A stretch of DNA of 64,000 bases, from positions 124,001 to 188,000 of the forward strand of contig NZ_MWZD01000017.1 of NCBI RefSeq assembly GCF_002982315.1, given 5' to 3'. The notes under the pieces were generated by a model that was given only the letters and a program-made list of their open reading frames with translations, was not told where the DNA came from and searched no databases. Both the position numbers and the translations under genes were made by a program. Shown piece after piece: positions 1 through 9,113 of the stretch (position 1 is its first letter; each line of letters starts with the position of its first letter). This stretch comes from Leucobacter massiliensis. GTDB taxonomy: Bacteria > Actinomycetota > Actinomycetes > Actinomycetales > Microbacteriaceae.

Positions 1-65
1 CTAGGATGGAATCCCGGTGCCCCGCGCCGGATCCTCCCCTCCGACGACTCCGAAGGAACCGCTTG

Positions 66-1658
66 ATGTCTGCGCCGGTCGTGCTGATCGCCGAACAACT
101 CTCGCCCGCCACCATCGCCGCTCTCGGCCCCGACTTCGAGGTGGTGCACGTCGACGGAACGGACCGCGACGCGCTGCGTTCGTCGCTCGCGACCGCGGAC
201 GCGGTGCTCGTGCGGTCCGCTACGCAGATCGACGCGGAGGCGCTCAGCTGGGCGCCGAAGCTGAAGATCGTGGCCCGTGCCGGCGTCGGCCTCGACAACG
301 TCGACATCAAGGCGGCCACCCAGGCCGGGGTCATGGTCGTCAACGCCCCGACCTCGAACATCATCAGCGCGGCGGAGCTGACCGTCGCCCACATCCTCGG
401 CCTCGCGCGCCACCTGCCCCGCGCGCACGCCTCCCTCTCCTCCGGCGCCTGGAAGCGGTCCTCCTTCACCGGCGTCGAGCTCTACGAGAAGACCGTCGGC
501 ATCATCGGGCTGGGGCGGATCGGCGCCCTCGTCGCCGAGCGCCTGCGCGGTTTCGGCGTCGAGCTCATCGCCTACGACCCCTACGTCACCGCGGCCCGGG
601 CGCAGCAGCTCGGCGTGCAGCTCGTCACGCTCGACGAGCTCGTCGAGCGCGCCGACTTCCTCACGATCCACATGCCCCGCACGCCCGAGACGCTCGGCAT
701 GATCGGCGCGGAGCAGCTGCGCGCGATGAAGCCGAGCGCCTATGTGGTCAACGTCGCGCGCGGCGGGCTCATCGACGAAGAGGCGCTCGCCGCCGCGCTC
801 GCCGCCGGCGAGATCGCCGGCGCGGCGCTCGACGTCTTCGTGCAGGAGCCCCCGGCGGACACCGCGCTCACCGGCCTGCCGAACGTGAACGTGACGCCCC
901 ACCTCGGCGCCTCCACCGAGGAGGCGCAGGAGAAGGCCGGCGTCTCGGTTGCGAAGTCGGTGCGCCTGGCGCTCGCCGGCGATCTCGTCCCCGACGCGGT
1001 GAACGTGGCGGGCGGCGTGATCGACGAGGTCGTGCGCCCGGGTCTCCCGCTCACCGAGAAGCTCGGCCAGATCTTCGCCGGCCTCGCGGACGGCCCCATC
1101 GCCTCGCTCGACATCGAGGTGCACGGCGAGCTGGCCGAGCGCAATGTCGAGGCGCTGCGCCTCGCGGCCCTCAAGGGCGTGTTCTCCCAGGTGGTCAGCG
1201 AGCCGGTCTCCTACGTGAACGCGCCGCTGCTCGCCGAGCAGCGCAACGTCGAGGTGCGCTTCTCCGTCGACGGCGTCTCGGAGAGCTACCGCAATGTCAT
1301 CACGCTGCGCGGCGCCCTCACCGACGGCACGCAGGTGTCGGTGTCGGGAACCCTGACGGGCCCCAAGCAGGTCGAGAAGATCGTGGAGATCAACGGCTAC
1401 GATCTGGAGCTGCCGATCCCGGAGCACCTGATCGTCTTCAGCTACGTCGACCGGCCGGGCATCGTCGCGACCTACGGCGGCATCCTCGGGGAGGCGGGCG
1501 TCAACATCGCCGGGCTGCAGATCGCCCGCGACGAGAAGAAGGGGACCGCCCTGTCGGTGCTCGCCGTCGACGCTCCCGTCGAGGAGTCGCTGATCGGCGC
1601 GCTGCGCGGTGCGATCGGGGCGGAGCGCCTCGTCACGATCGACGTCGACGCGCTGTAG
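66..1658 (+). CDS. serA: D-3-phosphoglycerate dehydrogenase
   Basis: Cytosolic NAD-dependent oxidation of 3-phosphoglycerate to 3-phosphohydroxypyruvate, the entry to serine synthesis. The 530 aa length fits the long actinobacterial/plant type with an intervening substrate-binding domain and a C-terminal ACT domain (about 456-530) that usually senses serine. Visible motifs: Rossmann GLGRIG at 148-153 and the catalytic set Arg232 (VARGG), Glu261 (EPP) and His279 (TPHLGAST). An in-frame ATG lies 60 bases upstream at position 6, but it sits inside a likely -10 box (TAGGAT, 2-7). The ATG at 66 follows GAAGGA at good spacing and begins at the family's usual N-terminus, so I chose it. It runs convergently into the GntR gene. 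Confidence 0.96.
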   Translation: MSAPVVLIAEQLSPATIAALGPDFEVVHVDGTDRDALRSSLATADAVLVRSATQIDAEALSWAPKLKIVARAGVGLDNVDIKAATQAGVMVVNAPTSNIISAAELTVAHILGLARHLPRAHASLSSGAWKRSSFTGVELYEKTVGIIGLGRIGALVAERLRGFGVELIAYDPYVTAARAQQLGVQLVTLDELVERADFLTIHMPRTPETLGMIGAEQLRAMKPSAYVVNVARGGLIDEEALAAALAAGEIAGAALDVFVQEPPADTALTGLPNVNVTPHLGASTEEAQEKAGVSVAKSVRLALAGDLVPDAVNVAGGVIDEVVRPGLPLTEKLGQIFAGLADGPIASLDIEVHGELAERNVEALRLAALKGVFSQVVSEPVSYVNAPLLAEQRNVEVRFSVDGVSESYRNVITLRGALTDGTQVSVSGTLTGPKQVEKIVEINGYDLELPIPEHLIVFSYVDRPGIVATYGGILGEAGVNIAGLQIARDEKKGTALSVLAVDAPVEESLIGALRGAIGAERLVTIDVDAL

Positions 1659-1665
1659 GCGGGGC

Positions 1666-2331
1666 CTACCGCCCGGCGCGGATGGCGGCGGCGACGGCGT
1701 CGATGTGGTGCCGCGCGGCGCGCTCGGCGGCCGCGCGGTCCCCGGCCTCCACGGCGGCGAGGATCTCGGCGTGCTCCACGTCGGAGTCGCGCTGCCGGGC
1801 CTGGGTGATGTTGAGGAACTCCGACTGCAGGTCGAGCGACCGCCGCATGGACGCCGTGATGCTCACGAGCACGGAGTTGTGGCTGGCCTCGGCGATGAGC
1901 GTGTGGAAGTCGCGGTCGAGGCGCACCCACTCGTGCAGGGACACGGTGTCGACCATGCGCGCGACGAGCTGCCGCATGGCGTCGAGCTCGGCCTCGGTGC
2001 GTCGCTCTGCGGCGTGGCCGGCGGTGGGGACCTCGACGTGGATGCGCGCCTCCATGAGCTCGTCGGGGTCGAAGCCGCCAAACTCGGAGACCCCGGAGGG
2101 GGTCTTCGAGACGACGTAGGTGCCGCTGCCGCTGCGCGTCTCGGTGAGTCCGAGCGTGGCGCAGGCGTGCAGCGCCTCGCGCACGACGGAGCGGCTCACG
2201 CCGAACTGGCGGGCGAGGGCGATCTCGCCTGGGAGGCGGTCGCCCACTGTGAGCTCGGCGTCGTCGATGAGCGCGCGGATCGCCTGGAATGCGGCTTCGG
2301 TGGCGCTGACGCGCTGGACGGGGGAGTGCAT
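1666..2331 (-). CDS. GntR-family (FadR/FCD) transcriptional repressor, probably of asparagine use
   Basis: 221 aa one-component regulator. The N-terminal winged helix (about 10-75) contains LPGEIALARQFGVSRSVVRE followed by the wing GSGTYV. The C-terminal all-helical FCD ligand domain carries the conserved Asp/His pattern (RDFHTLIAEASHN, then EHAEILAAVEAGD). It is divergent from the asparagine permease/asparaginase pair, and a GntR-type inverted repeat lies over the permease promoter. By the usual logic of divergent FadR-type regulators it probably represses that operon until its ligand (asparagine or aspartate, inferred) is present. Only 7 bases separate its stop from that of serA. Confidence 0.9.
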   Translation of the reverse strand: MHSPVQRVSATEAAFQAIRALIDDAELTVGDRLPGEIALARQFGVSRSVVREALHACATLGLTETRSGSGTYVVSKTPSGVSEFGGFDPDELMEARIHVEVPTAGHAAERRTEAELDAMRQLVARMVDTVSLHEWVRLDRDFHTLIAEASHNSVLVSITASMRRSLDLQSEFLNITQARQRDSDVEHAEILAAVEAGDRAAAERAARHHIDAVAAAIRAGR

Positions 2332-2414
2332 GGCGTGGGCCTTTCGGGGGCGCGGTGTCGGAGCGCCGCGCGAGGCCGGCGTCGTCGAGGGCGGGATCTT
2401 CCGAGAACAGCGTA

Positions 2415-2461
2415 TTGAGATTTTCGAAGATTCGGGTAATCTGTCGGACAGCCGGACAGAT
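2415..2461 (+). promoter_or_regulatory. ansP promoter with overlapping GntR operator
   Basis: Near-consensus sigma-70 promoter: -35 TTGAGA (2415-2420), 16-base spacer, -10 TAATCT (2437-2442). Overlapping the -10 and start site is an inverted repeat at 2439-2461 with perfect 7-base outer arms ATCTGTC/GACAGAT. Inside it lies the odd palindrome CTGTC-G-GACAG (2441-2451), which fits the FadR-type consensus built on TGT...ACA half sites. A repressor here would block RNA polymerase. Confidence 0.75.
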
Positions 2462-2502
2462 CATTCGTGCTCCGGCCCACGCCAGACAGAAGGACCTCAC
2501 AC

Positions 2503-4128
2503 ATGAACGACGGAGTTCTCCCGCATCGGGATCCCGAGGGCACCGCGCCCGCCACTGCCGTGGACCAGGGCGACCACGGCTACCACCGCGGCCTCAAGCG
2601 CAGGCACCTCACCATGATCGCCATCGGCGGTTCGATCGGCACCGGCCTCTTCCTCGGCGCGAGCGGGCGCATGGAGATCGCCGGCCCGTCCCTCGCCTTC
2701 GTCTACATCATCTGCGGGCTCTTCGCCTTCCTCGTGGTGCGGGCGCTCGGCGAGCTCGTGATGTACCGCCCCTCATCGGGCGCCTTCGTCTCCTATGCGC
2801 GGGAGTTCATGGGGGAGAAGGGCGCCTACACCGTGGGCTGGCTCTACTTCCTCAACTGGTCGACGACCGTGATCGCCGACATCACCGCCGTCGCGCTCTA
2901 CATGCACTTCTGGGCCGTCTTCGTGCCGATCCCGCAGTGGGTGCTCGCCCTCATCGCGCTCGCGATCGTGTTCGCCATGAACGTCGCCTCGGTGAAGCTC
3001 TTCGGCGAGATGGAGTACTGGTTCGCGATCATCAAGGTCGGCGCGATCGTGATCTTCGGGCTGATCGGCATCTTCCTCCTCGTCACCCAGACGCCGGTCG
3101 GCGGTCAGACCCCCGGCTTCCACCTCATCGCGGAGAACGGCGGATTCTTCCCCAACGGCGTCGGCGCCATGTTCGTGATCGCCCTCGGCGTGGTCTTCGC
3201 CTTCGGCGGCACCGAGATGGTCGGCGTGGCCGCGGGAGAGTCCGAGAATCCGCGGGCCGCGATCCCTCGCGCCGTGAACTCGATCATGTGGCGCATCATC
3301 CTCTTCTACGCGGGATCGGTGATCCTCTTCACGCTGCTGCTGCCGTGGAACGCCTACTCCGGCAGCGAGAGCCCCTTCGTCACCGTGATGAACTCGATCG
3401 GCGTGCCCTACGCCGGAGACATCATGAACCTCGTCGTCCTCACCGCCGCGATGTCGAGCCTCAATGCGGGCCTCTACGCGACCGGTCGCACGCTGCGCTC
3501 CCTGGCCGTCGCCGGCACCGCTCCCGCCTTCGCCAAGCGCCTCAACCGCGCGGGCGCCCCCTACGGCGGCATCATGATCACCGCCGCCATCGGCGTCGCC
3601 GGGGTCGGCCTCAACTTCATCGTCCCCGCGCGCGCCTTCGACATCGTGCTCAACCTCGCGGGCATCGGCATCGTCGGCACCTGGGCCGCCATCATGCTCT
3701 GCCACTGGCTGTACGTGCGCCGCACCCGGCGCACCGGCGAGCAGCGACCCGGCTACCGGCTGCCCTTCGCGCCGCTCACGAATGCGGTCACGCTCGTCTT
3801 CCTCGCGGGAATCGTGATCCTCATGGCCCTCGACGCCGCGATCGGCCGGATCACCCTGCTCGTCTTCCTGGGCGTCGTCGTGCTCATGGTGGTCGGCTGG
3901 TTCGCGGTGCGCGGACGCATCAACCCCGAGGCCTTCACCTCGGTGTTCACCATCCCGGAGGACGCGGCCGAGCCCGTCTGGGCGGGCGCGGGGGCCGTGC
4001 CGCACGCCGGATCCGCGTCCGCATCGGGATCCGTATCGGGATCGGGACCGGGATCCTCCACCGGGGCCGGACCCGGCACCGCCGGCTCGGGCGAGGGCGA
4101 GCCGGGCTCGGAGCACAGGCCCCGATGA
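2503..4128 (+). CDS. ansP: L-asparagine permease (APC superfamily)
   Basis: Inner-membrane amino acid/proton symporter with about 12 membrane segments, 541 aa. The N-terminal half closely follows the enterobacterial AnsP pattern: GGSIGTGLFLGAS, then ALGELV, RPSSGAFVSYAREF and VGWLYFLNWS. Asparaginase follows with an ATGA overlap, so the substrate assignment is well supported. AGAAGGA precedes the ATG at 2503 at good spacing; an upstream in-frame GTG (2467) falls close to the predicted transcription start and has no ribosome site. Odd feature: the last ~45 residues are a Gly/Ser/Pro-rich tail written with a roughly 6-base repeat around 4010-4070, not a normal part of the family. Confidence 0.92.
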   Translation: MNDGVLPHRDPEGTAPATAVDQGDHGYHRGLKRRHLTMIAIGGSIGTGLFLGASGRMEIAGPSLAFVYIICGLFAFLVVRALGELVMYRPSSGAFVSYAREFMGEKGAYTVGWLYFLNWSTTVIADITAVALYMHFWAVFVPIPQWVLALIALAIVFAMNVASVKLFGEMEYWFAIIKVGAIVIFGLIGIFLLVTQTPVGGQTPGFHLIAENGGFFPNGVGAMFVIALGVVFAFGGTEMVGVAAGESENPRAAIPRAVNSIMWRIILFYAGSVILFTLLLPWNAYSGSESPFVTVMNSIGVPYAGDIMNLVVLTAAMSSLNAGLYATGRTLRSLAVAGTAPAFAKRLNRAGAPYGGIMITAAIGVAGVGLNFIVPARAFDIVLNLAGIGIVGTWAAIMLCHWLYVRRTRRTGEQRPGYRLPFAPLTNAVTLVFLAGIVILMALDAAIGRITLLVFLGVVVLMVVGWFAVRGRINPEAFTSVFTIPEDAAEPVWAGAGAVPHAGSASASGSVSGSGPGSSTGAGPGTAGSGEGEPGSEHRPR

Positions 4129-5159
4129 CCGGGGCCGACGGAGCCGAGAGGCTGCTCCTCGTCTACTGCGGCGGAACCTTCGGCATGCGCGACTCTGGCC
4201 GCGGGCTCGTCGCGCAGCGGGATCTCGGCGGCGTATTGGGCGAGCTCGTGCGCGAGTGCTCCGCGCAGCGCAGCCGGGACGTCGACTGGGAGCTGGCGCA
4301 GCCGCCGGAGATCATCGACAGCGCCGAGGCCGGGCACGGGACCGCCCTCTCCATCGCCGACCTGATCCGCGAGCGGCTCGGCTCAGCCGACCGTGCCGGC
4401 TCGCCGTTCGCCGGGGTGCTCGTGGTGCACGGCACCGACACGCTCGCCCACGCCGCCGCGCAGGCGGCGTTCGCCCTCGCGGATCTGCGCACCCCCGTCG
4501 TCTACACGGGCGCGATGCACCCTCTGGGCACGCCCGGCGGCGACGCCGAGCGGAACTTCGCGCGCGCCTTCGCCGCCGCGCTCGCCGGCGGCGGTCCCGG
4601 CGTGCGGCTGGTGTTCGGGAGCGCGGATCTGCCCGCCGTGCGGGCGGTGAAGCGCTCGAGTGAGGCGGATGAGGCCTTCGCCGCCACGCGCCCGCTCGCC
4701 GAGCCCACGACCTCCGTGCCGGGCCTCGCCGCAGCGCTCGCCGGAGCAGCGGGAGCGATCCCGCCGCGGGTGGGCATGCTCACCGCCGTGCCGGGCCTGC
4801 CTCCCGCGCTCGTCGAGGCGGCCCTGCTGGCCTTCCCCGACGGACTCGTGCTCGAGTGCTACGGGGCGGGCACCGCCCCGCTCTCGGGCCGTGACGCGAG
4901 GGAGGTGCTGCTCGGCGCCAGGGATCGTGGCACGCCCGTGCTCGCGATCACCCGCTGCGCGCACGGCGCGGTCGAGCTGCAGCGCTACGCCGTGGGGGCG
5001 GCGCTCGCGGAGGCCGGGGTGATCGGTGGCTCCGATCTCACCGCCGAGGCGGCGATCGCGAAACTCCGCGCGCTGCTGCGCGCGGGCTATACCGGCGAGC
5101 GGCTCGCGCTGCTGTTGCGCCTCAACCTCGTCGGCGAGCAGCGGCCCCTGGGGGAGTAG
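4125..5159 (+). CDS. ansA: L-asparaginase, type I-like (cytoplasmic)
   Basis: Hydrolyses asparagine to aspartate and ammonia. 344 aa, no signal peptide, so cytoplasmic, and translationally coupled to the permease (ATGA). The N-terminal motif reads YCGGTFGM (14-21); the nucleophile Thr18 is kept, but the Thr three residues before it, usual in TGGT, is Cys. The second signature HGTDTLAHAA (Thr/Asp pair) and a downstream Lys in AVKRSSEADEAF are present. The order fits AnsA-type enzymes (YTGGTIGM in E. coli). Together with the permease and regulator it forms an asparagine uptake and breakdown unit. Confidence 0.92.
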   Translation: MTGADGAERLLLVYCGGTFGMRDSGRGLVAQRDLGGVLGELVRECSAQRSRDVDWELAQPPEIIDSAEAGHGTALSIADLIRERLGSADRAGSPFAGVLVVHGTDTLAHAAAQAAFALADLRTPVVYTGAMHPLGTPGGDAERNFARAFAAALAGGGPGVRLVFGSADLPAVRAVKRSSEADEAFAATRPLAEPTTSVPGLAAALAGAAGAIPPRVGMLTAVPGLPPALVEAALLAFPDGLVLECYGAGTAPLSGRDAREVLLGARDRGTPVLAITRCAHGAVELQRYAVGAALAEAGVIGGSDLTAEAAIAKLRALLRAGYTGERLALLLRLNLVGEQRPLGE

Positions 5160-5224
5160 CGGCCACGGGCGCCGGGCGATCCCGCCCGCGAGCCGTATTC
5201 CCCGGCATCCGGCTGCTCCGGTGC

Positions 5225-5254
5225 TATCCTGGGGACTGCGGGCATCCGCCCGCA
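5225..5254 (+). promoter_or_regulatory. Possible pnp -10 box and start-site hairpin
   Basis: TATCCT (5225-5230) is a plausible -10 with no convincing -35. Directly downstream is a perfect 7-bp hairpin, TGCGGGC (5237-5243) / GCCCGCA (5248-5254), which would sit at the 5' end of the pnp transcript. Confidence 0.4.
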
Positions 5255-5256
5255 CA

Positions 5257-5371
5257 GAAGAACCGAGCGCGCCGGCCGGCGGGCTGGTCTTCGGTAGTGG
5301 ATTCCCCTGACCGCCCGCGCGTGATCCGCATGGCTCAGGCGTCGGGAAGGCGCAGGGTGACCTTCTACTGA
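5257..5371 (+). ncRNA. Structured pnp leader, candidate actino-pnp RNA
   Basis: The pnp 5' untranslated region is rich in pairing. GAAGAACC (5257-5264) can pair with GGTCTTC (5285-5291) with one bulge. Inside it, AGCGCGCCGG (5266-5275) pairs with CCGGCGGGCT (5276-5285 area) with one mismatch. A conserved RNA motif called actino-pnp is known at exactly this place in actinobacteria and is thought to relate to pnp autoregulation. Position and general shape fit; I could not check the covariance model. Confidence 0.55.
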
Positions 5372-5455
5372 ACATCAGCACCCGCGGTGCTCCGCAGCGA
5401 AGGCTCGCAGCACTTCGAGCTGCCGCCGCGCGCTCACCGACGCGAAGGAGAACCC

Positions 5456-7735
5456 GTGGAGGGTCCTGAGATCAAGTTCGCCGAGGCCGTGCTCGACAAC
5501 GGCAAGTTCGGCAAGCGCACCATCCGATTCGAGGCCGGTCGCCTCGCGCAGCAGGCGCAGGGCGCCGTTGCCGCGTACCTCGACGAGGAGACGATGCTCC
5601 TCTCGGCCACCAGCGCCTCCAAGCAGCCGAAGGATCACTTCGACTTCTTCCCGCTGACCGTCGACGTCGAGGAGCGCTCCTACGCCGCGGGCAAGATCCC
5701 CGGCTCGTTCTTCCGCCGCGAGGGCCGTCCCTCCACCGAGGCGATCCTCGTCTGCCGTCTCATCGACCGCCCCCTGCGCCCGTCCTTCGTGGACGGCCTG
5801 CGCAACGAGGTGCAGATCGTCGTGACCGTGCTCTCGATCGCCCCCGGCGAGTTCTACGACGCGCTCGCGATCAACGCGGCGTCGGCGTCGACCCAGATCT
5901 CGGGCCTGCCGTTCTCGGGTCCCATCGCGGGCGTGCGCCTCGCGCTCATCGGCGATCAGTGGGTTGCGTTCCCCAACGAGGAGCAGCTCACGGAGGCCGT
6001 CTTCGACCTGATGGTCGCCGGCCGGGTCGTCACGAAGGCCGACGGCTCCGAGGACGTCGCGATCATGATGGTCGAGGCCGAGGCCACCGAGGGCTCCTGG
6101 AACCTCATCCAGGGCGGCGCCACCAAGCCCGATGAGGCGGTCGTGGCCCAGGGCCTCGAAGCCGCCAAGCCGTTCCTCACCCAGCTCGTCAAGGCACAGG
6201 AGCAGCTCGCCGCGCAGTCGGCGAAGGAGGTGCAGGAGTACCCCGTGTTCCTGCCCTACGCCGAGGAGACCTACGCCGCGGTGGCCGAGCTTGCCGAGGC
6301 CGAGCTCTCGGGCATCTACCAGATCGCCGACAAGCAGGAGCGCCAGGACGCCGACGATGCGCTGAAGGCGCGCGTCAAGGAGGCCATCGCCGCCAAGGTC
6401 GCCGCTGGCGAGCTGCCGGCCGAGGCAGAGGGCCAGGTCTCCGCCGCCTACAAGTCGGTCACGAAGAAGATCGTGCGCGGCCGCATCCTCTCCGAGGGCG
6501 CCCGCATCGACGGCCGCGGCCTGCGCGACATCCGCGCGCTCGACGCCGAGGTGCAGGTCATCCCGCGCGTCCACGGCTCGGCGATCTTCCAGCGCGGCGA
6601 GACCCAGATCCTGGGCGTCTCCACGCTGAACATGCTCAAGATGGAGCAGCAGATCGACTCGCTGTCGCCGACCACGTCGAAGCGCTACATGCACCACTAC
6701 AACTTCCCGCCCTACTCGACCGGTGAGACGGGCCGCGTCGGCAGCCCGAAGCGCCGCGAGATCGGTCACGGCTTCCTGGCCGAGCGCGCGCTCGTGCCGG
6801 TGCTGCCCAGCCGCGAGGAGTTCCCCTACGCGATCCGCCAGGTCAGCGAGGCGCTCGGCTCCAACGGTTCCACCTCGATGGGCTCGGTCTGCGCCTCGAC
6901 GCTGTCGCTGCTCAACGCGGGCGTGCCGCTGCGCGCCCCCGTCGCAGGCATCGCGATGGGCCTCGTCTCCGACGAGGTCGACGGCGAGACCCGCTACGCG
7001 ACGCTCACCGACATCCTGGGCGCCGAGGACGCGCTGGGCGACATGGACTTCAAGGTGGCCGGCACCTCCGAGTTCGTGACCGCGCTGCAGCTCGACACGA
7101 AGCTCGACGGCATCCCCTCGGACGTCCTCGCGGGTGCGCTCTCGCAGGCGAAGGAGGCGCGCACGACGATCCTCGACGTGCTCTCGCAGGCGATCGACGC
7201 TCCCGATGAGATGGCGCCGACCGCGCCCCGCGTCATCACGGTGCAGATCCCCGTCGACAAGATCGGCGAGCTGATCGGCCCGAAGGGCAAGACGATCAAC
7301 GGGATCCAGGATCAGACCGGCGCCGACATCTCGATCGACGACGACGGCACCGTGTACATCGGCGCTGTCGACGGCCCCTCGGCAGAGGCCGCCCGCGCCC
7401 AGGTCAACGCCATCGCGAACCCGCAGAACCCCGAGGTGGGCGAGCAGTACCTCGGCACCGTCGTGAAGAACGCCGCCTTCGGCGCCTTCGTCTCACTGCT
7501 GCCCGGCAAGGACGGCCTGCTGCACATCAGCGAGGTGCGCAAGCTCGCCGGCGGCAAGCGGATCGACTCGGTCGACGACGTGCTCTCGATCGGCCAGAAG
7601 ATCCTCGTGAAGATCACGAAGGTCGATGACCGCGGCAAGCTCTCGCTGGAGCCCGTGATCGAGGAGTCCGCCGCCGAGGAGGCCCCGGCCGCCGAGGCCG
7701 CGCCTGCTGAGACCGTGGAGAGCGCAGCCGAGTAA
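5456..7735 (+). CDS. pnp: Polyribonucleotide nucleotidyltransferase (PNPase)
   Basis: 3'-to-5' phosphorolytic exoribonuclease of RNA decay; in actinobacteria such as Streptomyces it also makes 3' tails. 759 aa with two RNase PH-like domains (first about 1-220, second about 330-560), then KH ([20 protein letters not shown]) and S1 ([20 protein letters not shown]) RNA-binding domains and an acidic/Ala-rich tail. The GTG start at 5456 follows AAGGAG (5445-5450); the frame is open upstream but without homologous residues. rpsO, its usual partner in many bacteria, is not here. A strong terminator follows. Confidence 0.97.
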   Translation: MEGPEIKFAEAVLDNGKFGKRTIRFEAGRLAQQAQGAVAAYLDEETMLLSATSASKQPKDHFDFFPLTVDVEERSYAAGKIPGSFFRREGRPSTEAILVCRLIDRPLRPSFVDGLRNEVQIVVTVLSIAPGEFYDALAINAASASTQISGLPFSGPIAGVRLALIGDQWVAFPNEEQLTEAVFDLMVAGRVVTKADGSEDVAIMMVEAEATEGSWNLIQGGATKPDEAVVAQGLEAAKPFLTQLVKAQEQLAAQSAKEVQEYPVFLPYAEETYAAVAELAEAELSGIYQIADKQERQDADDALKARVKEAIAAKVAAGELPAEAEGQVSAAYKSVTKKIVRGRILSEGARIDGRGLRDIRALDAEVQVIPRVHGSAIFQRGETQILGVSTLNMLKMEQQIDSLSPTTSKRYMHHYNFPPYSTGETGRVGSPKRREIGHGFLAERALVPVLPSREEFPYAIRQVSEALGSNGSTSMGSVCASTLSLLNAGVPLRAPVAGIAMGLVSDEVDGETRYATLTDILGAEDALGDMDFKVAGTSEFVTALQLDTKLDGIPSDVLAGALSQAKEARTTILDVLSQAIDAPDEMAPTAPRVITVQIPVDKIGELIGPKGKTINGIQDQTGADISIDDDGTVYIGAVDGPSAEAARAQVNAIANPQNPEVGEQYLGTVVKNAAFGAFVSLLPGKDGLLHISEVRKLAGGKRIDSVDDVLSIGQKILVKITKVDDRGKLSLEPVIEESAAEEAPAAEAAPAETVESAAE

Positions 7736-7777
7736 ACGGCTCCGGCCCCCGAGCCGGTCGGAGCCTGACCGGCTCCC

Positions 7778-7817
7778 GCAGCGCCCGCCGCACCCGAGAA
7801 GGTGCGGCGGGCGCTGC
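7778..7817 (+). terminator. Rho-independent-like terminator of pnp
   Basis: Perfect 17-bp stem: 7778-7794 pairs with 7801-7817 around a 6-base loop (cgagaa). The downstream T content is weak, as is common in GC-rich actinobacteria. Confidence 0.8.
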
Positions 7818-7939
7818 GTCGTTCCTGGCGGTGTGCGCCGCTTCCGAAGGAGCGCGCCGAAGCGAGATGCGACATGCGGCGTCATATCCGGGCGACGAGA
7901 ACGACGCTCGACGCATTCGGGGGCATAATGGGTCGCATT

Positions 7940-8467
7940 ATGAATCCTGTGGTCGTTGCGCTGATCCTGCTCGGACTGGTGGCGTTCGCATCGGCGCTCG
8001 GCGTCGTGCTCCGCCGGACCCAGACCCGCGTGCGACGGCTGGCGCCGCAGACTGCCCCGGGTCGCCGGGACGGTGACGGAGGCGGGGTTCCGCGCGCCAC
8101 GAGCGGGCCGGATCCCGTCGTCCCCGCTGAGCTCGCGGCCGCCGGGGAGCCCGCGCCGCGCTTCGGCGAGCAGCTCACGGTGCTGCAGTTCAGCACGGAG
8201 AGCTGCGCGCGCTGCCCCGGCACCGCCCGGGTGCTCGCCGCGGCCGTGGCCGAGCGCGACGGGGCCGCCCATGTCGAGATCGACGTGACCCGCCGGGACG
8301 AGCTCATCGCGCGGTTCTCGATCATGCGCACCCCCACGCTGCTCGTGCTCGACGCGGACGGCCGCCCGCTGACGCGGGTTTCGGGGCCCGTCGGCACCGC
8401 GCAGGCCCGTGCCCTGCTCGACGAACACCTCGCCGCGCCGCACGCCCTCGAAGGGAGCCGGAGATGA
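7940..8467 (+). CDS. Membrane-anchored thioredoxin-like protein
   Basis: 175 aa: one N-terminal membrane segment (about 3-24), a flexible Gly/Pro/Arg linker, then a thioredoxin fold with the dithiol Cys89-Ala-Arg-Cys92 and a cis-proline (RTPTLL, Pro132). The N-in anchor with positive residues after the helix makes the side of the thioredoxin domain uncertain; the Arg-rich stretch favours cytoplasm. It overlaps by ATGA with a DUF4395 membrane protein, a pairing that suggests a joint thiol-redox role. Start: the ATG at 7928 lies inside a CATAAT -10-like box (7924-7929), so I prefer 7940, which also begins right before the hydrophobic segment. Confidence 0.75.
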   Translation: MNPVVVALILLGLVAFASALGVVLRRTQTRVRRLAPQTAPGRRDGDGGGVPRATSGPDPVVPAELAAAGEPAPRFGEQLTVLQFSTESCARCPGTARVLAAAVAERDGAAHVEIDVTRRDELIARFSIMRTPTLLVLDADGRPLTRVSGPVGTAQARALLDEHLAAPHALEGSRR

Positions 8468-9045
8468 CCGACCGTTCGACCGCTGCCGCAGGCCGCACTG
8501 GCCCTCGGAGCGGGGGCCAGGCGCCGGCGACGAAGACCCCGCCCGCCGACGCCGTCGATCCGCGCGGCCCGCGTTTCGCCGCCGCCATCACCGCGACGCT
8601 GCTCTTCGCCGCCGTCGCCCTGGCGCTGCTGACGGGCACCGCGACGGACCCTGCCGCGCTCGCCGCCCTGAGCCCGCTGCAGCGCCTCGTCGAGCCGGCT
8701 TCCCTGCTGCTGCTCGTGCTCTTCGCGCTCTTCGTCTGGGGCGCCGCGGCCGGCGTGAAACGGCATCCTTTCGGGCTGATCTTCGCCCGGCTCGTGCGTC
8801 CCCGGCTCGCACCGCCGGCTGAGTTCGAGGCCGCGGCGCCGCCCACCTTCGCGCAGGGCGTCGGGGCGGTCGTCACCGGTGCGGGTCTCGCGCTGCACCT
8901 CGCCGGGGTGCCCTGGGCGCTGCCCGTCGCCGCGGCCGCCGCCTTCATCGCGGCGTTCCTCAACGCCGCCTTCGCCTTCTGCCTCGGCTGCGAGCTCTAC
9001 CTGCTGCTGCGCCGCGCCCGCCTCGCGGGCCGCGCCGCCCGCTGA
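8464..9045 (+). CDS. DUF4395 family membrane protein
   Basis: 193 aa with four hydrophobic segments (about 40-58, 75-95, 130-147, 150-170). Near the end of the last one sits the family's CxxC-like pair in FCLGCELY. It is coupled by an ATGA overlap to the thioredoxin-like gene, matching the common co-occurrence of DUF4395 with thioredoxins or sulfurtransferases. A role in passing electrons or sulfur across the membrane is inference only. The first ~35 residues are polar and low-complexity. Confidence 0.75.
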   Translation: MTDRSTAAAGRTGPRSGGQAPATKTPPADAVDPRGPRFAAAITATLLFAAVALALLTGTATDPAALAALSPLQRLVEPASLLLLVLFALFVWGAAAGVKRHPFGLIFARLVRPRLAPPAEFEAAAPPTFAQGVGAVVTGAGLALHLAGVPWALPVAAAAAFIAAFLNAAFAFCLGCELYLLLRRARLAGRAAR

Positions 9046-9101
9046 CCCGGCGCGGTCCGTCGCCCGGCGGGGGAGCCAGTGGGCGCACAGGCGGGCGGCG
9101 A

Positions 9102-9107
9102 TAGTGT
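9102..9107 (+). promoter_or_regulatory. -10 box of leaderless M16 peptidase transcript
   Basis: TAGTGT ends 6 bases before the ATG at 9114, so transcription should start at or next to the start codon. No Shine-Dalgarno is needed. Confidence 0.6.
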
Positions 9108-9113
9108 GAGGGG

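Noticed and set aside
2355-4124. Long N-terminal extension of the asparaginase frame
   Set aside because: The frame is open upstream by composition only; the ATG at 4125 overlaps the permease stop in the usual ATGA way and begins the family fold.
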